From NCBI GenBank assembly GCA_900548075.1, contig URJD01000125.1:1-5694 (forward strand): a stretch of 5,694 bases of DNA, in the 5' to 3' direction. Below, in pieces: positions 1-5,694 of this stretch. The stretch's first letter is position 1; every line of letters begins with the position of its first letter. The DNA is from an uncultured Collinsella sp. (GTDB lineage: Bacteria > Actinomycetota > Coriobacteriia > Coriobacteriales > Coriobacteriaceae). A model generated the notes under the pieces. That model ran no database searches, was not told where the DNA came from, and was given only the letters and a program-made list of their open reading frames with translations. The translations under genes were made by a program, and so were the position numbers.

Positions 1-711
1 GTATCCGACATCGTCCGTCGCTTTTCGGTTTCGGAAGTCACCGCACGACACGACCTCGTCTCACTGGAATCGGAAGGCAAATTGCGTCGTGTACGCGGCG
101 GAGCAGTATCGCTTTCACGTTCCACTGCAATCTCGTATCCCGAAGAGCGCATCAATGTCCAAGTCGAAGCCAAGGAGGCTATCGCCGCGACCGCAGCAAC
201 TCTTGTTGACGATGGTGACGTTTTGGTGATCGACATCGGCACCACGGGCTTTTACTTCACTAAAGCCCTCATAGACAAGCGCGACATCACCATCATCACC
301 GGCGATCTTGCCATCGCAAACTATGCCAGCTTCAATCTGCCCAACGCTTCGGTAGTGCTGTTAGGTGGTTCCGTGCGAAAGGGCCACCTTTATCTCGCGG
401 GCGCGCTGACGTTCGACTGCATGAGCAAGCTTCATGCCGACAAGGCATTTGTCAGCGCCGACGGATTCCATCCCGACCACGGCTTTACCGTTGAGCACGA
501 CTTCTCTGCCATGATCAAGCGCATGTATCTAACCAACTCGAACCTGAGCTACATGATGGTCGACCAGGGTAAGTTCAATAAGACGAGCTTTTATCAGTCC
601 GCACAGATCGATGACCTCGACGGCATCATCATCGATGGGGACAGCGAAGGTATCATGACAGCGGCAATCGAGAGCAGCCACAGTCATCCCAAACTCTATA
701 TTGCAAAATAG
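1..711 (+). CDS. DeoR/GlpR-family transcriptional repressor, 5' end missing
   Basis: This is the C-terminal 236 residues of a DeoR-family regulator, a family that represses sugar or sugar-phosphate catabolic operons and is released by a phosphorylated sugar. The reading frame is open from base 1 and stops with TAG at 709-711. Fragment residues 1-35 are the second half of the winged helix-turn-helix, including VSEVTARHDLVSLESEGKL and then RRVRGGAV, the usual recognition helix and wing. The DeoRC effector domain follows. It has the phosphosugar-binding loop DIGTTG (78-83), the GG turn (122-123) and the late D-x-x-K motif DQGKF (188-192). About 15-25 N-terminal residues lie off the left edge. 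The TTG at 82 is internal to the DNA-binding domain and not the start. Its target cannot be named, because the usual adjacent kinase or transporter genes are not in view. The family is confident; the specific ligand is unknown. Confidence 0.93.
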   Translation, partial: VSDIVRRFSVSEVTARHDLVSLESEGKLRRVRGGAVSLSRSTAISYPEERINVQVEAKEAIAATAATLVDDGDVLVIDIGTTGFYFTKALIDKRDITIITGDLAIANYASFNLPNASVVLLGGSVRKGHLYLAGALTFDCMSKLHADKAFVSADGFHPDHGFTVEHDFSAMIKRMYLTNSNLSYMMVDQGKFNKTSFYQSAQIDDLDGIIIDGDSEGIMTAAIESSHSHPKLYIAK

Positions 712-714
712 CTC

Positions 715-755
715 ACATGGCCGGGTCGCCCCCAATGCAGGCGACCCGGCCATGT
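715..755. terminator. Bidirectional hairpin between convergent genes
   Basis: Bases 715-730 and 740-755 are perfect reverse complements, giving a 16-bp stem around a 9-nt loop (731-739). The stem is very GC-rich in its upper part (GGCCGGGTCGCC). It starts 3 nt after the deoR stop and ends 1 nt before the stop codon of the opposite-strand HAD gene, filling nearly all of the 45-bp gap. This placement suggests it terminates both transcripts. Neither side has a proper U-tract: the plus side reads TATTAAATC and the minus side TGAGCTATTTTGC. It may therefore be a weak intrinsic terminator or act mainly as a 3'-end stabiliser. Confidence 0.75.
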
Positions 756-756
756 A

Positions 757-1584
757 TTAAATCAAGCCAAAGTGGCGCATAGCCGTGACGGTACCGTCGT
801 GTGAGACGTCATCGGTCACGTAGTCGGCGACCGCCTTGACCTCAGGCATGGCGTTGCCCATGGCGACAGCCGTCTCGACCGCAGCGAGCATGCCCAGGTC
901 GTTGCCGGAATCACCAAAGCCAAAGGTGCGCGCGTTGCCGGTGCGACCCAGGTATTCCAGCGCTCGCGCCACGCCCACGCCCTTGTCAATGCCCTTGGGG
1001 CTCAGCTCGCGATTCTGACCACCGGTGTTGCACAACTCAAACTCGCGATCGATAAAGCCATCATCGTTGGCTACGCGAGCCAGGTCGCTCGCGACGATGC
1101 ACACCTTGCCCACGCGCAGACTGCCGTCGACGCGCATTTCCTCGGTGCTGTGCACCACAGAAGTGCCGATCAGAGACGACTGCTCAACACCCGCGGGTTC
1201 CAGGGCAAAAGTAGCCACGTTGCTCTCGAAAAAGGCCTCAATCCCTGCCGCGGCCATACGGCGCGCAAGCTCCTCAATAACGTCCTCGTCAAAGCAGTCC
1301 TCATGCACCACGCGGCCCTCGACCTCGAGCGTCGCTCCCGCCATGGCAACGACACCCGCCGGGTTCAGCGCGCGCAGGCCATCGGCAATCAGCCACAAGG
1401 GACGACCCGTGCAGATAAATGCCTGGTGACCCGCATTGCGCAGGCGACCAAATGCATCGACAACAGCCTTCGACGGATGGACTGCATTGAAGTCCTTATC
1501 GGTCATATCGTCGGGATCGAACGACGTCAGCGTGCCGTCCACGTCAAAAAAGAGCACGGCGGAATCGGGGCACGCATCAATCAT
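757..1584 (-). CDS. Cof-type HAD-superfamily phosphatase (HAD-IIB)
   Basis: This is a complete 275-residue cytosolic HAD hydrolase, the normal length for Cof/YkrA/YbjI-type phosphatases that act on sugar phosphates, nucleotides or cofactor precursors. All four HAD motifs are visible. Motif I is FFDVDGTL, with nucleophile D14 and acid/base D16. Motif II is CTGRP, with T59. Motif III is SPKGIDKG, with K197. Motif IV is GFGDSGNDLGML, with Mg2+-binding D225 and D229. VAMGNA (240-245) is the usual Cof signature. The region between motifs II and III (about 80-190) is the C2 cap typical of the IIB subclass and sets the substrate, which cannot be predicted here. I chose ATG 1584 because AAAGGA lies 6 nt upstream. 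An in-frame ATG at 1620 would add 12 residues but has no ribosome binding site. The gene is convergent with the DeoR regulator and divergent from rlmL, so it is probably monocistronic. Confidence 0.93.
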   Translation of the reverse strand: MIDACPDSAVLFFDVDGTLTSFDPDDMTDKDFNAVHPSKAVVDAFGRLRNAGHQAFICTGRPLWLIADGLRALNPAGVVAMAGATLEVEGRVVHEDCFDEDVIEELARRMAAAGIEAFFESNVATFALEPAGVEQSSLIGTSVVHSTEEMRVDGSLRVGKVCIVASDLARVANDDGFIDREFELCNTGGQNRELSPKGIDKGVGVARALEYLGRTGNARTFGFGDSGNDLGMLAAVETAVAMGNAMPEVKAVADYVTDDVSHDGTVTAMRHFGLI

Positions 1585-1590
1585 ATGAGT

Positions 1591-1596
1591 TCCTTT
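1591..1596 (-). promoter_or_regulatory. Ribosome binding site that fixes the HAD gene start
   Basis: The minus strand reads AAAGGA, then 6 nt (ACTCAT), then the ATG at 1584. This good Shine-Dalgarno match and spacing support the shorter 275-residue product over the ATG at 1620. Confidence 0.75.
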
Positions 1597-1646
1597 CGAG
1601 GATAAGGGCAGACGAGGCATCCATCATATAATGGAGCGACGCAACC

Positions 1647-1653
1647 AGAGAGG
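1647..1653 (+). promoter_or_regulatory. Ribosome binding site of rlmL
   Basis: AGAGAGG is followed by a 6-nt spacer and then ATG at 1660. It supports this ATG as the start. The protein then begins MEFYASCPEGFE, which aligns with the E. coli RlmL N-terminus. Confidence 0.7.
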
Positions 1654-1659
1654 TCACCC

Positions 1660-4227
1660 ATGGAATTTTACGCAAGCTGCCCCGAGGGCTTTGAGTCCGC
1701 ACTCGCCGATGAGCTTAAACGCCTCGGGCTTTCGCATGTTCGCCGGCTGAAGGGCCGCGCCACGTTTGAGGGCGAGCTCGAAGAAGGCTACCGCGCCTGT
1801 CTGTGGTCACGCCTGGCGAGCCGTGTGTTCGTGGTACTCGGGCGCTTTGAGGCGCAGGATGCCGATGAACTGTACGATAGCGTTTACGACATCGCCTGGG
1901 AGAGCATCGTCCGCCCCGGCGCCACCATCGCCATCACCGCCCGCGGCGTGACCGAGCAGCTGCGCAACACGCGCTTCTCGGCCCTGCGCGCCAAAGACGC
2001 GCTGTGCGACCGCCTGGCCGAGACCACGGGACGTCGTGCCGACGTCGATGCCGCCGACCCCGATGTTCACCTACTGCTTTCGCTGCGTCAGCGTCGCGCG
2101 AGCATTAGCCTGGACCTTTCGGGCGACCCGCTGTTCAAACGCCTGCCGCCCGCAGCGACCCGCGCCGGCGAGGGCACGCACGTGCTGCGCCCCGACTACG
2201 CCGCCCTGGTGCTGGCGCAGGTCGGCTGGACCGCACTATGCGAGCGCGAGCTGACGGCCGACGATTACGAGAACGAAGCCCTCCCCACGCTGATCGATGC
2301 CTCGTGCGCCGGCGGCGGCCTGCTGCTGGAGGCCGCGAACATTCTGACCGACCGCGCCCCGGGCGCCGCACGCGAGCGCTGGGGCTTTGAGGGCTGGCAG
2401 CTGCACGACGCCGCTCTGTGGGAGCAGCTGCTTGCCGAGGCGCGCGAGCGCGAGGCGGCAGCACGCGAGCGCCAGGCGCGCATCGTAGCCGTAGATATCG
2501 ACCCCGCCGCCCGCAAGACTGCCGAGCGCATGGTCAAGTGTGCCGGCTACAAGCGTTTTGTCGACTTTTGCGCCGCCAAGCCCGCCACCGTGCTGGACCA
2601 TGCGGGCGCCGTCGCCGGCGCCGCCGTGGTCGCAGACACCACCGAAACCCCGCTTTCGCTCATGCACGACGCCATGACGCTGGTCGGTGAGCTGCGCCGC
2701 GCGCCCGAGCTTTCCGCGGCGCCGGTCGCCGCGCTCACCCGCGATGGATTGCTGGCCCGCGCGCTCCACGCCGAGCCCGAGCGCTCGATCGCCGTCATGC
2801 CCAACAACGAAGAGGCGACCGTCGAAGTCTGGCCTTCGCTCGACCACGCCGCCGCAGCGTTTGAGGCTTCGACCAGTGCGGATGCCGAGGCCGAGGTCAC
2901 GGATGCCGACGAAGTCAACGACAACGCCGCCGGCACCCCTATGCCCGAGCCTGCCGCCACACTCGACCTGGGCGACGGCAAGCCGCTGCCCGTGCTCATC
3001 CCCGAGTCGGAGCAGTTCGCCAACCGCCTGCGCAAGAATGCCCGTCTGCGCCGCAAGTGGGCCAAGCGCGAGGGCGTGAGCTGCTACCGCGTCTACGATG
3101 CCGACCTGCCCGACTACTCCGCCGCCATTGACCTGTACGAGGGCTGCCCGCAGACGCCGGGCCGCTGGCTCGTCATCGCCGAGTACGCCGCGCCTAAGAC
3201 CATCGATCCCGCGCTAGCCCAGGCCCGCATGCTCGACATCTTGGCCATCGCGCCGCGCATTCTGGATGTTCCGGCCGAGCACGTGCACGCCAAGGCCCGC
3301 ATGCGTTCGCGCGGCGGCTCGCAGTACGGCAAGCAGGGCGCCGGCAAGGGCGGCTCGGGCGAGCGCGCCAACATCGCGCGCCGTCGCCTCCCGCTCATCG
3401 AAGAGGGCGGCCTTACCTTTGCCGTCAACTTTGACGACTACCTGGATGTGGGCATCTTCCTGGACCACCGCGTCACCCGCAACCTGGTGCGCGAGCACGC
3501 CAAGCAGGCGCGCCGCTTCCTCAACCTGTTCGCCTACACCGGCACCGCCACCTGCTATGCGGCAGACGGCGGCGTCGAGGAGACCGTGACGGTCGACCTT
3601 TCCAACACCTACCTGGACTGGGCCGAGCGCAACATGCGCCAGAACGGCTTTGTGGGTCCGCAGCATCACTTTGTGCGCGACGACGTGCTCGCCTGGATTC
3701 GCGACCAGCGCCAGACGCGCAACCGCTGGGACGTGATCTTTGTCGACCCGCCCACGTTTTCGAACTCGTCCAAGATGGGCCGCCGCACCTGGGATGTCCA
3801 GCGCGATCATGTTGAGCTTTTGGCCGGCGTATCGCGCCTGCTCGCACAGGGCGGGCACGCCATCTTTAGCTGCAACCTGCGCGGCTTCCGCCCCGAGACG
3901 CGCAAGCTCGCACGCGCAGGCGTGGTGCTACAGGACATAACGGCGCAGACCATCCCCGAGGATTTCGCGCGCAACCAGAAAGTGCACCACTGCTATATCG
4001 TGCGCCGCCTGCCCATCGAGGACGCTATGGCCGAAGTCGGCTTTAGCGCCGAGGAAATTGCCGAGCGAGTCGAGGAACTGCGCGACCCCGCGGCTCGCAA
4101 GCCCCGCGCGGCAGTGCCTGGCCATGTGCACGCCGGCGACGGCAAGCCGCACGTCACCGGCAGCCCCTCCCCCGCCGGTAAGCCCAAAAAGAAGAAGTTC
4201 TACGCCAGCAAACCCAAGGGCAAATAA
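1660..4227 (+). CDS. rlmL: RlmKL-like 23S rRNA methyltransferase with degenerate RlmL domain
   Basis: This 855-residue protein resembles the fused enzyme RlmKL (702 residues in E. coli), which makes m2G2445 with its N-terminal RlmL domain and m7G2069 with its C-terminal RlmK domain during large-subunit assembly. Domain order matches. A THUMP-like RNA-binding region covers about 45-160 (WSRLASR 49-55; LDLSGD 151-156). An RlmL-type Rossmann domain covers about 170-400. The RlmK domain runs from about 450 to 785. RlmK is intact: NLFAYTGTAT (622-631, SAM motif I), VDLSNTYLDWAERN (645-658, motif II) and DPPTFSNS (696-703, motif IV). The RlmL half is degenerate: motif I reads DASCAGGG (213-220) for DPxCGSGT, and NPPYG is replaced by ADTTE (325-329), although VDID (278-281) survives. 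Only the RlmK activity is therefore predicted. Extra segments are an acidic linker (about 405-447), a Gly-rich loop (about 550-568) and a basic tail (785-855, ending in KPKKKK and KPKGK). No frameshift explains the motif losses. The family call is firm; loss of RlmL activity is inference. Confidence 0.9.
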   Translation: MEFYASCPEGFESALADELKRLGLSHVRRLKGRATFEGELEEGYRACLWSRLASRVFVVLGRFEAQDADELYDSVYDIAWESIVRPGATIAITARGVTEQLRNTRFSALRAKDALCDRLAETTGRRADVDAADPDVHLLLSLRQRRASISLDLSGDPLFKRLPPAATRAGEGTHVLRPDYAALVLAQVGWTALCERELTADDYENEALPTLIDASCAGGGLLLEAANILTDRAPGAARERWGFEGWQLHDAALWEQLLAEAREREAAARERQARIVAVDIDPAARKTAERMVKCAGYKRFVDFCAAKPATVLDHAGAVAGAAVVADTTETPLSLMHDAMTLVGELRRAPELSAAPVAALTRDGLLARALHAEPERSIAVMPNNEEATVEVWPSLDHAAAAFEASTSADAEAEVTDADEVNDNAAGTPMPEPAATLDLGDGKPLPVLIPESEQFANRLRKNARLRRKWAKREGVSCYRVYDADLPDYSAAIDLYEGCPQTPGRWLVIAEYAAPKTIDPALAQARMLDILAIAPRILDVPAEHVHAKARMRSRGGSQYGKQGAGKGGSGERANIARRRLPLIEEGGLTFAVNFDDYLDVGIFLDHRVTRNLVREHAKQARRFLNLFAYTGTATCYAADGGVEETVTVDLSNTYLDWAERNMRQNGFVGPQHHFVRDDVLAWIRDQRQTRNRWDVIFVDPPTFSNSSKMGRRTWDVQRDHVELLAGVSRLLAQGGHAIFSCNLRGFRPETRKLARAGVVLQDITAQTIPEDFARNQKVHHCYIVRRLPIEDAMAEVGFSAEEIAERVEELRDPAARKPRAAVPGHVHAGDGKPHVTGSPSPAGKPKKKKFYASKPKGK

Positions 4228-4230
4228 CAA

Positions 4231-4296
4231 AGTTGCGGTGGAATAGTTCCTAAAAAGCCTGGTAAAGGCCCAAACAGGAACTATTTCACCGCAACT
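4231..4296. repeat. Long nested intergenic inverted repeat, possible terminator or dispersed element
   Basis: Bases 4231-4251 pair with 4276-4296 to give a 21-bp stem. It has a single G·U (4241-4286) when read as plus-strand RNA, and the same position is an A·C mismatch on the minus strand. The 24-nt loop holds a second small hairpin, GCCT (4257-4260) with AGGC (4266-4269). The stem begins 3 nt after the rlmL stop and ends 24 nt short of the stop of the convergent kdpE gene. It could terminate rlmL, but no U-tract follows (CATAGTGGG). The long AT-containing stem differs from the compact GC-rich hairpin at 715-755. The rest of the 93-bp gap holds nothing else I can identify. Confidence 0.7.
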
Positions 4297-4320
4297 CATA
4301 GTGGGATGGCGGATGCCGGC

Positions 4321-5034
4321 CTATCCCTGGGTGACCAGTCGGTAGCCGATACCCACGTGCGTCTGGATATAGCGCGGATGCGCGGGGTCGGACTCGATCT
4401 TCTTACGCAGCGTGCCCATAAAGACACGCAGGCTCGCCAGATCGCTCTTAGTCGCCGTGCCCCAAATCTCGTGCAGGATAAACTGGTGCGTCAGCACCTT
4501 GTCGGCGTTATGGGCCAACAGGCACAGCAACTTGTACTCGATCGGCGTCAGGTGCAACTCCTCGCCATCCATCGTGGCGATGCCGGCATCAAAATCGATA
4601 TGCAGCTCACCGGTATCGAACGAGCCCTCGGACGCACCCATGCCAATCTGCGCATACGAGAGGCGCCTGAGCGTCGTGCGAATACGCGCGAGCAGCTCCT
4701 CGACCGAAAACGGCTTGGTCAGATAGTCGTCGGCGCCGGCATCGAGCGCGCGAATCTTGTCCGCGTCCTCGCTGCGCGCCGAGACCACGATGATCGGCAT
4801 GCCCGACCATGCGCGCACCGATTCCACCACCTTGACGCCGTCCATATCGGGCAGGCCCAGATCGAGCAGCACAATGCTCGGTGCCTGCGATGAGGCGGCG
4901 GCGATGGCGGCATGGGCGGTCTCCACAGCCATATGGCGCAAGCCGTGCGCCTCGAGCGCGGCAACGATAAGATTGCGGACGGCGGGGTCGTCCTCAACGA
5001 CCAGGATGAGCGGTTTTACGGCAGAGTTCGGCAC
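4321..5034 (-). CDS. kdpE: KdpE-like OmpR/PhoB-family response regulator
   Basis: This 237-residue DNA-binding response regulator closely resembles E. coli KdpE, which activates the K+-transporting kdpFABC operon when phosphorylated by KdpD. The receiver domain (about 8-120) has the acidic pair D15/D16, phospho-acceptor D58 in LLDLGLPDMDG, switch S85 in VVSARSED and K107 in DDYLTKPF. The segments SARSEDADKIRALDAGADDYL and LHLTPIEYKLL are KdpE-like. The winged helix of the OmpR type spans about 135-237 and ends GIGYRLVTQG. I chose GTG 5034 because AAGGAG lies 7 nt upstream and the product then starts just before the first receiver strand (PLILVVEDD). The longer in-frame reading to 5115 would overlap kdpD and add a non-conserved Arg/Pro-rich stretch. 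The gene follows kdpD with a 4-nt gap, so the two are co-transcribed. Direct K+ control is inferred from homology, because kdpABC is not in view. Confidence 0.9.
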   Translation of the reverse strand: MPNSAVKPLILVVEDDPAVRNLIVAALEAHGLRHMAVETAHAAIAAASSQAPSIVLLDLGLPDMDGVKVVESVRAWSGMPIIVVSARSEDADKIRALDAGADDYLTKPFSVEELLARIRTTLRRLSYAQIGMGASEGSFDTGELHIDFDAGIATMDGEELHLTPIEYKLLCLLAHNADKVLTHQFILHEIWGTATKSDLASLRVFMGTLRKKIESDPAHPRYIQTHVGIGYRLVTQG

Positions 5035-5038
5035 AGCG

Positions 5039-5694
5039 CTACTCCTTATCAAACGAAACGTCGGCGGCGGGAAGCTCAATCGTAAAGACCGAACCGTGCG
5101 GATCCGCCGCGGCAACCTCTATGCTACCGCCATGTGCCAGCGCAATGGAGCGGCAGAGCGAGAGACCCAGGCCCACGCTGCGGTGGCTGTCGGCAAGACC
5201 GTGGTTGGCGGTGTAGAACGACTCAAAGATGCGCTCGCGATCCTCGGGCGCAATGCCCGGGCCATCATCGGCAACCGAGCACGTCACGCGCCCGCCGTCG
5301 ACATCAATCGAAATAACAGTATGCGAGCCTGCGGGCGTATAGGTGATGGCGTTATTCACCAGGTTCACCACCAGCTGCACCATCAGACGCGCATCGACAT
5401 TGACCAGCGCCGGCTCATCGCACGCCACCACTTTAAGGTCGTGCTCGCGCACGGCCGGGTTCACATGGCGCAGCGCCTCCTCGACGATATCGTCCATGAG
5501 CTCGAGCGTAGTCGAAAGATGCATGCCGCCACCTTCGAGTTTGGTGATGGCGAGCAGGTTCTCGACGGTGGCGTTGAGCCATTGCGCATCAGAGCGAATG
5601 GACAGCAGCATGCCGCGGCGCGTCTGGGCATCGAGCACCGCGGTGCCGGTCGAGCCCTGGTCGAGCAGCACATCGGCATTACCCGAGATACTGG
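5039..5694 (-). CDS. kdpD: KdpD-like sensor histidine kinase, C-terminal part
   Basis: This is the last 217 residues of a sensor kinase whose upstream part runs off the right edge. The visible portion starts SISGNADVLL, which matches the segment just after the phospho-accepting H-box in KdpD, so the histidine lies a few residues outside the window. The rest of the dimerisation helix follows, then the HATPase domain: N-box LVVNLVNNAITYTP (Asn at fragment residues 110 and 114), G1 box DDGPG (142-146), an F-box (RIFESFY) and G2 box VGLGLSLCRSIALAHGG with GLGL at 174-177. It ends at TAG 5041-5039. In full-length KdpD the missing part holds the KdpD/Usp sensor domains and four membrane helices; whether those exist here cannot be seen. 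Assignment to KdpD over another kinase rests on the post-H-box sequence and on the KdpE partner immediately downstream. Confidence 0.85.
   Translation of the reverse strand, partial: SISGNADVLLDQGSTGTAVLDAQTRRGMLLSIRSDAQWLNATVENLLAITKLEGGGMHLSTTLELMDDIVEEALRHVNPAVREHDLKVVACDEPALVNVDARLMVQLVVNLVNNAITYTPAGSHTVISIDVDGGRVTCSVADDGPGIAPEDRERIFESFYTANHGLADSHRSVGLGLSLCRSIALAHGGSIEVAAADPHGSVFTIELPAADVSFDKE
5042..5047 (-). promoter_or_regulatory. kdpE ribosome binding site inside the kdpD 3' end
   Basis: The minus strand reads AAGGAG directly before the kdpD stop TAG, then 7 nt in all to GTG 5034. The site lies in the last two sense codons of kdpD (Lys-Glu). It decides the GTG start of kdpE and suggests translational coupling of the two partners. 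Confidence 0.8.

Larger units (their letters stand above)
1585..1659. promoter_or_regulatory. Divergent intergenic promoter region
   Basis: This 75-bp gap separates the divergent HAD and rlmL genes and must hold promoters for both unless transcription comes from elsewhere. A perfect TATAAT lies on the plus strand at 1627-1632. It would place an rlmL start of transcription near 1639 and leave a leader of about 20 nt. On the minus strand, TATGAT (1628-1623) overlaps it and points toward the HAD gene. I found no convincing -35 box at 16-18 bp from either, so the promoter calls are tentative. Confidence 0.4.

Noticed and set aside
82..84. TTG at 82 as the true start of the DeoR regulator
   Set aside because: The frame is open upstream to base 1 and encodes the DeoR recognition helix, so the gene begins outside the window.
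1585..1620. Extended HAD protein starting at ATG 1620 (12 extra residues)
   Set aside because: There is no ribosome binding site upstream of 1620, and the extra residues do not look like the family N-terminus. ATG 1584 has AAAGGA at ideal spacing.
2401..2480. GCGCGAGCGCGAGG-type repetitive bases as a DNA repeat
   Set aside because: They encode a plain Ala/Glu/Arg helix (LAEAREREAAARERQAR) in the RlmL domain; E. coli RlmKL has a similar charged helix at this place.
2260..2700. Frameshift or sequencing error as the cause of the missing RlmL motifs
   Set aside because: The plus-strand frame is open throughout and keeps family-like segments on both sides (LLLEAA-ILTDRAPG and VDID), and the other open plus-strand frame here (2418-2690) shows no NPPY or CGSGT.
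2236..2847. Long open frames on the minus strand within rlmL, also around 3214-3858
   Set aside because: They lie opposite a well-supported conserved gene, have low-complexity Ala/Arg/Gly-rich translations with no recognisable domain, and are expected in such GC-rich coding DNA.
5035..5115. Longer kdpE reading frame starting at 5115
   Set aside because: It would overlap kdpD by more than 70 bases and add an Arg/Pro-rich stretch that is only the kdpD sequence read in another frame. GTG 5034 has a strong AAGGAG and starts right at the receiver domain.

Overview
The window is GC-rich, with rlmL above 60% G+C in every block I counted and a sampled 60-nt block of the deoR fragment at 30/60. It carries densely packed bacterial genes with AGG-type ribosome binding sites. 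The protein style (Ala/Arg/Asp-rich, Lys-poor) and the mix of a DeoR regulator, a Cof-type HAD phosphatase, an RlmKL-type fusion methyltransferase and KdpDE suggest a high-GC Gram-positive gut actinobacterium such as a Coriobacteriia member (Collinsella/Olsenella type). That placement is inference from composition and gene style only.

Layout, left to right. (1) 1-711 (+) is the 3' part of a DeoR/GlpR-family sugar-metabolism repressor, cut by the window edge. (2) 715-755 is a perfect 16-bp hairpin between two convergent stop codons and probably ends both transcripts. (3) 757-1584 (-) is a complete Cof-type HAD hydrolase. (4) 1585-1659 is a 75-bp divergent intergenic region with overlapping -10-like elements. 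(5) 1660-4227 (+) is a large RlmKL-like 23S rRNA methyltransferase of 855 residues. (6) 4231-4296 is a long nested hairpin between convergent genes. (7) 4321-5034 (-) is a KdpE-like response regulator. (8) 5039-5694 (-) is the C-terminal part of a KdpD-like sensor kinase, which continues off the right edge.

How the genes relate. kdpD and kdpE form a tightly packed operon, with the kdpE ribosome binding site lying inside the last codons of kdpD. Together they would sense K+ limitation or turgor stress and drive a kdpABC pump operon, presumably beyond the right edge. The other three genes are separate transcription units with no obvious shared pathway.

The most unusual feature is in the methyltransferase. 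Its C-terminal RlmK half (m7G2069) has all expected motifs. Its N-terminal RlmL half (m2G2445) has a broken SAM-binding motif I (DASCAGGG where the family has DPxCGSGT) and lacks the catalytic NPPY motif, with ADTTET at the expected place. It therefore looks like a retained but catalytically dead methyltransferase domain. The second point of interest is the 21-bp-stem hairpin after this gene, which looks more like a dispersed intergenic element than a standard terminator. I saw no CRISPR array, tRNA, rRNA, transposase or defence system in the window.
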